Positions 22,672 to 29,533 of a stretch of 29,533 nt of DNA are shown piece after piece. Below the pieces are notes generated by a model. The model ran no database searches. It saw nothing but the letters and a program-made list of their open reading frames with translations, and was not told where the DNA came from. A program made the position numbers and the translations under genes. Position 1 is the stretch's first letter. Every line of letters begins with the position of its first letter. The DNA is from Spirochaetota bacterium (GTDB lineage Bacteria; Spirochaetota; Leptospiria; Turneriellales; Turneriellaceae): NCBI GenBank assembly GCA_963205035.1, contig CAUJII010000004.1, positions 1 through 29,533 on the forward strand, read 5' to 3'.

Positions 22672-24144
22672 AGAGTCGCCTACCTCTTCTCTATGCTCTC
22701 TTTCTTGGGCCTAATCGGCTGCTCGATTGAATCGGGCAAAGAAGCGCCCAACCAAGGAGCTGTGCAGCAGACGCGCGAAGGCCAAATCGTCGCGAACCTA
22801 ACACACCGTGGAATTAAGGACGATGCGCGTTTTACTGAAACGAGTATGGTTGCGCTTTATTTCTACAAGAAGACAGACTATAGCTTGAGTTGTACGAGTG
22901 CCCCCGACCGCAAAAAATGCGAAGACCTGCTCATCTTCAAAAATGAAAAAATAGACTCTTTGGGATTTACCAACGAACCCGGCTATTTTGGTTACAGTGC
23001 AGATTTCAATTCATACCGCCCGATGATCATTGCAGACCAAGGGTTTAACTATCCGACTGTCAAACCCTCGGATCCGCCGGGATTTTCCGACCCCGATGTT
23101 TGGCAGTGCTATCTCAACACGTTCACAGGAAGCCCGAACTATGGCAAATACGAATGCGGCGTGAACTCGCACCCTATACGCTATTTCAATAAAGACCTCA
23201 CGACTTACACTTTGCAAGTCTATGCCACCGATGGGCGAGGGTATGCCTCTTCCTATATTCTCGATTACAACCTTTTTAATAGTTTGAACCATCCCATAAA
23301 AGACGGGGACCGCTATTACGCCTACTTCGCCGTGCATTTCAATGCACTCAAGTCCGCAACCGACTCCGAAAATCGATTTGATTTCAACGCAAGTACGTGG
23401 AAGCGGCCCATAGAACCCGATTTAGTTTCGCCCCGCATCGAAATCAATGTGAAGATGCTTCCCGAAGGTCACTACGACCGCGCAGGAAGCGTTTACGACA
23501 TCCCCGACTTCAGCACTTGGTACGATCCATTCGCAGCGTGCCGCGCGGCGCAGACGGTCCCTGCAAACTCGGTCTACATCAGCGAAGTGATGTGGATGGG
23601 GAGCGAAGACTTGTCGGGAGCAGGCGCGTCGGACGATGAATTTGTCGAAATCTATAATAGCAATTCGTTCGATGTGAGTCTTTCAGGGTGGAAAATTTTA
23701 GGTGCGGGTTCTGGATCCACTGCTCTGACGCTGCCGACTTGTGCGGTCATCCCAGCGGGCGGGGTCTACACCGTGGGCAAGAGAACCGATAAGGCATTCA
23801 CGCAATTTGATTTTGTCTCATCGAACATCAACCTGGCCAATGGAGGCGAAAGTTCGTTTGGGCTTCAAAGTTCCACGGGTAGTTACTCGCACACAATCTT
23901 GAACTGTACCTCGCCCGCGTGGGATAACAAAGGCATCAATGGTTCCACAAATGCACCCAAGCGTTCGATGCGCCTTTCTGCAATCGCAACCCACTCGACC
24001 GATTGTGCGAGCGGGTGGGCTACGACGAGTGTCGACGATACTAATTTTACGGCAGCGGCTGCCAATGTCCACTCCGATTATTTGGCTGCGACAGATACTT
24101 TGACCGAAGGGACGGTTGCCACGCCGGGGTTTGCCGGACCTTGA
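22669..24144 (+). CDS. surface lipoprotein with lamin-tail-like domain
   Basis: A 491-residue predicted lipoprotein: hydrophobic leader and lipobox LGLIGC, Cys18. Residues ~40-290 form a beta-rich region with several cysteines (for example SCTSAPDRKKC and WQCYLNTFTGSPNYGKYEC) that I cannot assign. From about 300 to 400 lies a lamin-tail (LTD-like) immunoglobulin fold: VYISEVMWMGS, DDEFVEIYNSNSFDVSLSGW and AGGVYTVGKRTD. Such domains occur on bacterial surface and secreted proteins. The start is GTG 22669 with a weak ribosome site; a later ATG at 22693 would leave too short a leader. The stop overlaps the next start (TTGA). Confidence 0.8.
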   Translation: MRVAYLFSMLSFLGLIGCSIESGKEAPNQGAVQQTREGQIVANLTHRGIKDDARFTETSMVALYFYKKTDYSLSCTSAPDRKKCEDLLIFKNEKIDSLGFTNEPGYFGYSADFNSYRPMIIADQGFNYPTVKPSDPPGFSDPDVWQCYLNTFTGSPNYGKYECGVNSHPIRYFNKDLTTYTLQVYATDGRGYASSYILDYNLFNSLNHPIKDGDRYYAYFAVHFNALKSATDSENRFDFNASTWKRPIEPDLVSPRIEINVKMLPEGHYDRAGSVYDIPDFSTWYDPFAACRAAQTVPANSVYISEVMWMGSEDLSGAGASDDEFVEIYNSNSFDVSLSGWKILGAGSGSTALTLPTCAVIPAGGVYTVGKRTDKAFTQFDFVSSNINLANGGESSFGLQSSTGSYSHTILNCTSPAWDNKGINGSTNAPKRSMRLSAIATHSTDCASGWATTSVDDTNFTAAAANVHSDYLAATDTLTEGTVATPGFAGP

Positions 24145-24827
24145 GCCTTCAAGAAAACTATACTCAAGTCGAAGAAAGGATTGCGGCCGCTTGCGCGAAG
24201 ACTGGCCGCCGCCGTGAAGAAGTCCACCTCATCGCGGTTTCTAAGACCCACGCCGCCGAAAAAGTGCAAGAAGTCTTTGCCTTAGGACAAAAAGCCTTCG
24301 GCGAAAACCGTATTGCCGAGCTCGCAGAAAAGCGGAGTCAATTAGATAAATCCATCGAATGGCACCTCATTGGACAGTTGCAAACCAACAAGGTAAAACT
24401 CTTGCCGCAAGAGACAATTTTGCACACTCTCGATAGAGAGTCGCTCGTACAAAAACTCGCCTCTCATTTTACAAGCGTGAGACCACTGCGCTGTCTCATC
24501 CAAGTCAACTGCAGCAGAGAGCCGCAAAAATCGGGAGTCTCCATCGAAGATTTTTTTTCTCTCGCGGAAAAAATTGCGGCTGAAAAGGCGCTCCGCGTTT
24601 TGGGACTCATGACGATGGCCGAGCATTCGACAGAAGAGGTGGCCATCCGCCAAGCGTTTGCGGACCTCCGCAAGTTGTCTCAAAAAGTGAAGGAGGAGCG
24701 GCTTTTTGAAGGCTATGCCGGTTGGCTTTCGATGGGGATGTCGGGAGACTTCGGGTATGCCATCCAGGAAGGAGCAACCCATGTGCGGATCGGGTCTGCA
24801 ATTTTCGGTGAACGAACGTTTCCTTGA
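24141..24827 (+). CDS. yggS: YggS-family PLP-binding homeostasis protein
   Basis: Single-domain alanine-racemase-like barrel that binds pyridoxal phosphate and helps balance PLP and amino-acid pools; no catalytic activity is established. Family hallmarks: IAVSKTHAAEKV with PLP lysine 35, FGENRIAELAEK near 50-61, EWHLIGQLQTNK near 73-84, LGLMTMAEHS, and SMGMSGDFGYAIQEGATHVRIGSAIFG at the end. Length is normal (228 aa). The start is TTG 24141, overlapping the lipoprotein stop, so translation is coupled to an unrelated surface gene. The 3' end runs directly into the tandem repeat array. Confidence 0.93.
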   Translation: MSLQENYTQVEERIAAACAKTGRRREEVHLIAVSKTHAAEKVQEVFALGQKAFGENRIAELAEKRSQLDKSIEWHLIGQLQTNKVKLLPQETILHTLDRESLVQKLASHFTSVRPLRCLIQVNCSREPQKSGVSIEDFFSLAEKIAAEKALRVLGLMTMAEHSTEEVAIRQAFADLRKLSQKVKEERLFEGYAGWLSMGMSGDFGYAIQEGATHVRIGSAIFGERTFP

Positions 24828-25000
24828 ATAACTATTCGCGTTAGAACGCTGGGCTCCGCCGACTAACTATTCGCAGCACGGTGGACAATCCGACTAACTA
24901 TTCGCAGCACGGTGGACAATCCGACTAACTATTCGCAGCACGGTGGGCAATCCGACTAACTATTCGCGGCGTAGCCAAAGTACACCCCGACTAACTATTT
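24828..25000 (-). repeat. 31-bp tandem repeat array at the yggS/mnmE convergent junction
   Basis: Three full units start at 24859, 24890 and 24921, each CCGACTAACTATTCGC plus GCACGGTGGRCAAT-type sequence, nearly identical with period 31. They are flanked by diverged units at 24828 (AATAACTATTCGCG...), 24952 (35 nt long) and 24987, the last overlapping the mnmE stop. There are no variable spacers, so it is a tandem repeat, not CRISPR. Read on the - strand, every core gives AATAGTTAGTCGG with stop codons. Confidence 0.85.
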
Positions 25001-26395
25001 TCCCACACAAAAACGGCTAAAAATACGGCCCAAGATATCCTCGCTTGTCACCTCTCCTGTGAGTTTCGAGATTCCCTCAACAGCTTGGTGCACCAGATGC
25101 GTCACTACCTCGGGCAATTCGCCTGCTTGGAGAGCGTCTTGCGCAAGCACGCAGCCCGATGCGATTTGACTTAAGATCTCGCGCTGCCATACCCCCAACG
25201 GGAGAGCGTTTTCGGGGGCGAGGGTTTGAATCACCTCACCAATACCCGCCAGAAGAGCGTCGACTCCGGCACCGCTGGTCGCCGAAATGGAGTAACTATT
25301 CGCGCCGGGCGGCAATTCGCCCCTTTGGGCGTGGCGAATATCGGCTTTGTTGAAGACAACAAGCCGACGCGCTTCGGTCTGGAGCCCCAGAGTCTGCCAC
25401 AGGTCGGCGTCGGTCGGGGGAGCCGATGCGTCGATGATGTGCAAGCACAAGTGGGATTGACCCACGAGTTCTCGGGTGCGCTCGATACCCATTTGTTCGA
25501 TGGGGTCAGGTGAACTCTCGCGCAGCCCGGCGGTGTCAAAAAGCCGGATATTCATCCCCTGAATTTCGAGCTCTGCTTCGATGAAATCGCGTGTGGTCCC
25601 GGCAATAGAACTCACTATCGCACGGTTTTGCCCTAAGAGCCTGTTCATCAGGGACGACTTGCCGGCATTCGGCTGACCGACGATTGCAATGCGGATACCG
25701 TCTTTGATTTGTTCAAAACGCTCTGCAGCGTCTTTGAGGCTTGAAGCTTCGTTTTCAACTTCTTTCAAGAGCGCCAATTTTTGTTCGCGGCTTGCAAACG
25801 TAATGTCTTCGTCGATGAAATCGAGCTCCGCATTGAGGTCTGCCAAGACATTCATAAGCAGCGAACGTAATTTCAGGATTTCCGTACGGAAGGTGCCTTG
25901 CTTCAATCTTTTGGCGGCCGCAAGCGAAAGGTGGTTTCTGGCCTCGATGATTTCTGAAACTGCGGCGGCTGCGCTGATTCCCATCTTGCCATGGAGATAG
26001 GCGCGGCGTGTGAATTCTCCGGGGGCCGCTAAACGAAATCCCAAGGTATAAAGAAGGGATAGAATACGTTTAACGATGAGCGGATTACCGTGCGCACTAA
26101 TCTCGAAAGAGTCTTCGCCAGTATAAGAGTGTGGCGCAGAGTATGCAGTAAAAATTACGTCGTCGATTGTGCCGTCGGTGTCGCTCAGAACTCCGTAATA
26201 GCTATGCCGCGCTTTGAAACCTGCACCTTTTGAAAGTCCTCGTGCCTCGAAGTTTTCTCGAATTGCCGAAAAAATCGATAGGTTATCCGACCGCACGCCG
26301 CTTGCTCGAATAAGCGCAACTGCGGCGCGCTGGTTTGCCGCTGTCGCGGGAGCGCAGATCCAATTAGCGGTTGAAATCTTCGTTCTTGAATTCAA
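24995..26395 (-). CDS. mnmE: tRNA modification GTPase MnmE (TrmE)
   Basis: With MnmG, installs carboxymethylaminomethyl groups at U34 of tRNAs. Order of features: N-terminal folate-binding domain (APGEFTRRAYLHGKMG near 124-139), helical domain, inserted GTPase domain with G1 GQPNAGKSS (240-248), IAGTTRD (264-270), DTAG (287-290) and NKAD, and the invariant C-terminal FC(V)GK with its catalytic cysteine. The start is uncertain. The frame opens to 26557, but conserved sequence begins near 26380. TTG at 26395 gives 466 aa and overlaps jag by 32 bp; an ATT six codons later is possible. Its stop overlaps the tandem repeat. Confidence 0.9.
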   Translation of the reverse strand: MNSRTKISTANWICAPATAANQRAAVALIRASGVRSDNLSIFSAIRENFEARGLSKGAGFKARHSYYGVLSDTDGTIDDVIFTAYSAPHSYTGEDSFEISAHGNPLIVKRILSLLYTLGFRLAAPGEFTRRAYLHGKMGISAAAAVSEIIEARNHLSLAAAKRLKQGTFRTEILKLRSLLMNVLADLNAELDFIDEDITFASREQKLALLKEVENEASSLKDAAERFEQIKDGIRIAIVGQPNAGKSSLMNRLLGQNRAIVSSIAGTTRDFIEAELEIQGMNIRLFDTAGLRESSPDPIEQMGIERTRELVGQSHLCLHIIDASAPPTDADLWQTLGLQTEARRLVVFNKADIRHAQRGELPPGANSYSISATSGAGVDALLAGIGEVIQTLAPENALPLGVWQREILSQIASGCVLAQDALQAGELPEVVTHLVHQAVEGISKLTGEVTSEDILGRIFSRFCVGK

Positions 26396-27128
26396 TATCT
26401 TCGGCGCCTTCGGGGTCTTGTCCGGCTTCGAAGTGGATATTCCCAATATTTTCTTCTGTGACAAACTCGTTTCCGGGTTCCGGTGGTGTTTCCGTAGCGA
26501 TGCGGAAGACGCGCACGCGCTTGTAGACGCCGTTGCCTTCAGATTCTGTTTTGACAATGTCGCTGTCTTGCAATGCCATGTGGACGAGACGGCGCTCGTA
26601 AGGATTCAGAGGATCTAAGAGACGGCTCTTTCCGGTGCGTGCAACATACTCGCCCGTCTTGCGCGCAATTTCCATCAGGTGGTCTGCGCGGCGTTCGCGG
26701 TAGTTCTCAATGTCGAGGAGTATTTTTGGCTGTGATTGAGTAATTTTTTCAACGACAAGGTTTGTCATGAACTGTAACGCTTCGAGAGTGCGGCCATGTT
26801 TTCCGATAATATAACCCGCAAAGGGGCTTTCTAAATCCACCATGATCTTGCCTTCTTCGACTTCGCGGTAATCTTGAACCGTAACGGAGTAACCCATGTG
26901 CCCTAAGAGCGTCGTGATGACTCCTCGAATGATAACTGCGAGAGACGTTTTCTCGCGGATGGCGTTGATTTGGTATCTGCCAAGCGTTTTTTGGCCCAAG
27001 CCCAAAAAACCACCGCTGCTTTTTTGTAATACGCTCAACTCAATCGTATCTGCACTTGTGCCCAGAATCTGTTGGGCTTCTTCCAGCGCTTCTTTTTCGC
27101 CGAGAGCTTGAATTTCTAAAATTTGCAT
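26364..27128 (-). CDS. jag: Jag/KhpB RNA-binding protein
   Basis: A 254-residue protein with an N-terminal Jag domain, a KH domain (AGYIIGKHGRTLEALQ at 104-119) and an R3H domain (NPYERRLVHMAL at 175-186), then an acidic tail. Jag/KhpB binds RNA and in other bacteria influences cell-envelope growth. It is classically encoded beside yidC, as here. GAGG lies just upstream of the ATG. It follows yidC by 24 nt and overlaps mnmE, so the three form an operon. Confidence 0.92.
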   Translation of the reverse strand: MQILEIQALGEKEALEEAQQILGTSADTIELSVLQKSSGGFLGLGQKTLGRYQINAIREKTSLAVIIRGVITTLLGHMGYSVTVQDYREVEEGKIMVDLESPFAGYIIGKHGRTLEALQFMTNLVVEKITQSQPKILLDIENYRERRADHLMEIARKTGEYVARTGKSRLLDPLNPYERRLVHMALQDSDIVKTESEGNGVYKRVRVFRIATETPPEPGNEFVTEENIGNIHFEAGQDPEGAEDIEFKNEDFNR

Positions 27129-27152
27129 TGTAACCTCTTTAATATAATACTG

Positions 27153-28853
27153 CTACGCTTTCGCATCTGCGACTTTTTTCTTTCGGTTCGTGTAAACTTG
27201 CTGCACAATCGATAGCATGTTCTGCACAGTCCAATAAAGAACCACACCTGACGGCATGGCATAGAACAAGAAGAGCATCATGAACGGCATGAAGAGCATA
27301 ATCTTCTGTTGGTTCGCGTCACCCGATGTGGGAGTGAGCTTCGACTGGTAAAATTGCGTCAGAGTCATAACAATCGGCAGTAAGTGGATTGCAAAACCAC
27401 CGATCAAAGGAATTCCCGCTGGCAGGTGTCCTACGAGGTCGGGTTGCGAGAGGTCGGTAATCCAGCCGGGAATAAAGGGAGACTTCCATAAATCGTAAGC
27501 GTCGGAAAACGCCGAATAGAGAGCGATGAAAATCGGTAACTGTATAAGCATCGGAAGACAGCCCGAGACAGGGTTTACCTTGTGCGTCTTATACATCTCC
27601 ATGATGCGGCGCTGCTTTTCTTGCGGATTGTTTTTATAGCGTTCGTTGATTTCTTTCATCTTGGGTTGGAGCTCTCCCATCCGCTTCATCGACTCTGCCT
27701 GCTTTTGGTTCAGCGGAAAAAAGATGAGTTTCAAGATGAGCGCAATCAAAATAATCCCCACGCCATAGTTGGGGATGACTTTATAAAGAAGATTGAGCGC
27801 CCAAACCAAGATATCGCGGATGGGTTCAGTAATCCCAAAATCAAACGACTTATAAAGATTTTTGTGGAATTTTGCAAGGTCCGGCATCACACGGCGTGCA
27901 TCGTCTGAGGGGTGCAAATTCGCCTCGACTTTGGGCCCCATATATGCGATAAATTCAAAACGCGCCGGCTTATTTTTCTGGACGACGACATCGCCCATGT
28001 TGAGATGGAGTGCTTGCGTTTGTAGGAGTTCTTTTGTTTCCGGATTTCTGTGTTCAGGGGTGATACTCGTGCTGCGCGTTTGAAAGAGCGGCTGCATGTT
28101 GAGTACGAGAAAACGCGAAGAGCTACCAAAAAAATCGACAGGGCCCGTTACAATTTTCTCGGCTGCCGTAGACGATCCGCAACCAAACCCACCGCCGCCG
28201 CCTGCATACGCCAGTTCAAACTTCTCCGCATGGCTGTAGTGGTGGTAATCGCGGAATGTGCTATTCGTATTCTCGGGCAGGGGCCCAATCATCGGCAGCG
28301 CATAGAGCATGAGGTTTTGTAATTTAAGTAAAGAATTCGAGTCGATTTCAAACGAGAATTTGAAATACGGCGCATTTTTTAAGAAAACAAACTCTTTCAC
28401 AAAAGTCGCGTTGTACTTTGTCTTTCCCACTTCAAAAACTACCGGCGCTTTGGCCGTCAATTGAATCACGTCGCTATTTTCGGTTTTCTCGAAAGTAAAC
28501 GCAGCGTACATGATCGCCGCTAAATTTCCCGACACGTACTGGCTTGTGCCCGTCGCTCCCAAGTAGGGGGCTAAAAAGCTTTCTGTTCCCGGGATTACGA
28601 TGTTACTGCCGTCTCGCGGTGGGTAGGCTTTATCTTTCAGTTTGAATGCGGTAATCTGCGCGCCTTGTTCGGAAAAAGTAACGGTGTAGTTTGCCGTTTC
28701 GATGGTCGTCTGATTTTTGGGATTGCCCCGTTTGGCAACCTGCATGACCAACGGTTCAGCCGGCTTGGTTTCACTTAACAGCGGAAACGGAAGCACGAAG
28801 AGAACGGCCAAGCCTAACGCGGCGATGGCGCGGCGGCGGAATGAAGTCGGCAT
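27153..28853 (-). CDS. yidC: membrane protein insertase YidC
   Basis: A 566-residue Oxa1-family insertase that places proteins into the inner membrane alone or with Sec. It has the Gram-negative layout: an N-terminal hydrophobic segment (residues ~8-26), a large periplasmic beta domain (~50-330), then the conserved helical core. The core starts with PIRDILVWALNLLYKVIPNYG and includes FPLNQKQAESMKRMGELQPKM and PVSGCLPMLIQLPIFIALY. It ends with FYAMPSGVVLYWTVQNMLSI and a basic tail. A glycine cluster GGGGFGCGSS is present in the periplasmic domain. The ATG has no clear ribosome site. rpmH and rnpA, often upstream, are absent. Confidence 0.95.
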   Translation of the reverse strand: MPTSFRRRAIAALGLAVLFVLPFPLLSETKPAEPLVMQVAKRGNPKNQTTIETANYTVTFSEQGAQITAFKLKDKAYPPRDGSNIVIPGTESFLAPYLGATGTSQYVSGNLAAIMYAAFTFEKTENSDVIQLTAKAPVVFEVGKTKYNATFVKEFVFLKNAPYFKFSFEIDSNSLLKLQNLMLYALPMIGPLPENTNSTFRDYHHYSHAEKFELAYAGGGGGFGCGSSTAAEKIVTGPVDFFGSSSRFLVLNMQPLFQTRSTSITPEHRNPETKELLQTQALHLNMGDVVVQKNKPARFEFIAYMGPKVEANLHPSDDARRVMPDLAKFHKNLYKSFDFGITEPIRDILVWALNLLYKVIPNYGVGIILIALILKLIFFPLNQKQAESMKRMGELQPKMKEINERYKNNPQEKQRRIMEMYKTHKVNPVSGCLPMLIQLPIFIALYSAFSDAYDLWKSPFIPGWITDLSQPDLVGHLPAGIPLIGGFAIHLLPIVMTLTQFYQSKLTPTSGDANQQKIMLFMPFMMLFLFYAMPSGVVLYWTVQNMLSIVQQVYTNRKKKVADAKA

Positions 28854-28893
28854 AGGGGGTTACTCTCGTGCGTTTAGACAGGGGGTAAATAAA

Positions 28894-28922
28894 ATTGTTG
28901 GGATAGGCGCGCACCTAACAAT
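28894..28922. other. short inverted repeat upstream of yidC
   Basis: ATTGTTGGG (28894-28902) and CCTAACAAT (28914-28922) pair over nine positions with one G-U, in the 160-nt gap between the toxin and yidC. It could be the toxin operon's terminator or a yidC leader hairpin. No T-run on the toxin's strand was recognised. Confidence 0.25.
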
Positions 28923-29013
28923 CGAAAGACGAAGCATGGCATACCGAATAGTTTACCGATGGCCACAAGGTTGGAATAGAACTCTTGCCACATCTTCATT
29001 CTTTATTGTTCGC

Positions 29014-29355
29014 TCACTCAAGTACGAGTATTTTCAAAGATTCAAGAATTTGTGTGCGATTTTTCGCAGAAAGAGAGCCACGGCGCTCGACAAACCGGCG
29101 GTTGTCGATGGCTCGCACTTGATCGACTAAAATATCCGATGCACGCTTGAGACCCGACGGTTTCAAATCGATGTGTACACGCAGGAGTTCTGCCTTGGGT
29201 GCAACCTTGGTTGATATCGGGCAGATGATCGTGCTCGGATGCACATCGTTCAAGAGGTCGGTTTGCACCACGACGACGGGCCGCTTTTTGCCGGGCTCGG
29301 TTCCACGCCGTGGATTTAAGTCGGCGATATAGACACCGAATTTTTCAATTTTCAT
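29014..29355 (-). CDS. MazF/PemK-type mRNA interferase toxin
   Basis: A 113-residue endoribonuclease of the CcdB/MazF fold, which cleaves mRNA when its antitoxin is lost. Signatures: GVYIADLNPRRGTEPGKKRPVVVVQ at the N-terminus, then STIICPISTK, HIDL and ASDILVDQVRAID. ATG 29355 begins exactly at the family's usual start (MKIEKFGVYI); the longer frame overlaps the antitoxin. It overlaps the antitoxin gene by 11 bp, the common toxin-antitoxin arrangement. Confidence 0.9.
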   Translation of the reverse strand: MKIEKFGVYIADLNPRRGTEPGKKRPVVVVQTDLLNDVHPSTIICPISTKVAPKAELLRVHIDLKPSGLKRASDILVDQVRAIDNRRFVERRGSLSAKNRTQILESLKILVLE

Positions 29356-29533
29356 GAAGGTCTGCGATCGCTTCGAGCTCTTTGAGCATCTGCAGCGAAT
29401 CTGCGGCGACGAGCCCCGATTCAAAGCGCAGCTTTTCTCCCAATGCCCGGCGGCGTTCGAGCGCGTTATACGCTTTGATCGCCTCGTTGATATACGCGTT
29501 GCGCGATATTTTACGCCGCTTCACCACGCGCTC
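29345..29533 (-). CDS. antitoxin, partial at window edge
   Basis: At least 62 codons. The frame is open to the window end, so the true start may lie outside; two consecutive GTG codons (29522-29527) are possible starts. The N-terminal KRRKISRNAYINEAIKAYN looks like a ribbon-helix-helix DNA-binding segment. It is followed by a charged helix (KELEAIADLHEN) that would bind the toxin. This fits a MazE/PemI-like antitoxin that also represses its own operon. Confidence 0.75.
   Translation of the reverse strand, partial: ERVVKRRKISRNAYINEAIKAYNALERRRALGEKLRFESGLVAADSLQMLKELEAIADLHEN

Noticed and set aside
24859..24986. Tandem repeats as a CRISPR array
   Set aside because: Units are contiguous at 31 bp with no unique spacers and no repeat palindrome of CRISPR type.
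26396..26557. Upstream extension of mnmE to 26557
   Set aside because: It overlaps jag; the added Ser/Thr/Lys-rich residues do not resemble MnmE.
28854..29013. Remnants of rpmH or rnpA between yidC and the toxin
   Set aside because: No frame on either strand resembles ribosomal protein L34 or RNase P protein.

Overview
The window looks like a chromosomal segment from a Gram-negative (diderm) bacterium of medium G+C content, most plausibly a spirochaete of the Leptospira/Leptonema/Turneriella type. That assignment is an inference. It rests on an LptD-type LPS-assembly barrel, several lipoproteins with loose lipoboxes, dapF next to an LL-diaminopimelate aminotransferase (dapL), and a yidC-jag-mnmE block. 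No rRNA, tRNA, phage, plasmid or cas genes were seen.

Layout. 1-3546 (+): gdhA, an intergenic region with a CRISPR-repeat-like unit and a strong terminator, a TerB-like protein, a secreted ankyrin-repeat protein and a small membrane protein. 3591-7900: nadC (+) converges on lptD and an RluA-type pseudouridine synthase (-). 7940-10784 (+): an in-frame RsmG-SpoU methyltransferase fusion, a zinc-ribbon methyltransferase and a small lipoprotein, ending at a bidirectional terminator. 11004-17294 (-): a compact run in transcription order mrcA, dnaX, lipoprotein, gcvH, gcvPA. 17448-19114 (+): a two-gene operon of unknown function, converging on a ferritin-like diiron protein (-, 19121-19858). 19859-20303: a structured non-coding stretch with a possible 29-residue ORF. 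20304-22417 (+): dapF-dapL. 22417-22620: a palindromic insertion element. 22669-24827 (+): a lamin-tail-domain lipoprotein translationally coupled to a YggS-type PLP protein. 24828-24994: 31-bp tandem repeats. 24995-28853 (-): yidC-jag-mnmE. 29014-29533 (-): a MazF-type toxin with a partial antitoxin at the window edge.

Most coding content is housekeeping: nitrogen, NAD, lysine/peptidoglycan precursor and one-carbon metabolism, rRNA/tRNA modification, DNA polymerase clamp loading, envelope biogenesis and membrane insertion. The unusual content is mainly in non-coding DNA. (1) A MITE-like concentric palindrome sits exactly on the dapL stop codon. It has an 8-bp target-duplication-like flank, and a degenerate relative abuts the stop of the TerB-like gene. 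(2) A tandem repeat between yggS and mnmE has a core that recurs at the lptD stop codon. (3) A solitary CRISPR-repeat-like sequence is fused to a terminator hairpin. (4) An 18-bp inverted repeat encloses the nadC start. The RsmG-SpoU fusion and the unknown 17448-19114 operon are the most unusual protein-level observations. Non-ATG starts are frequent: GTG or TTG is my best call for seven genes.
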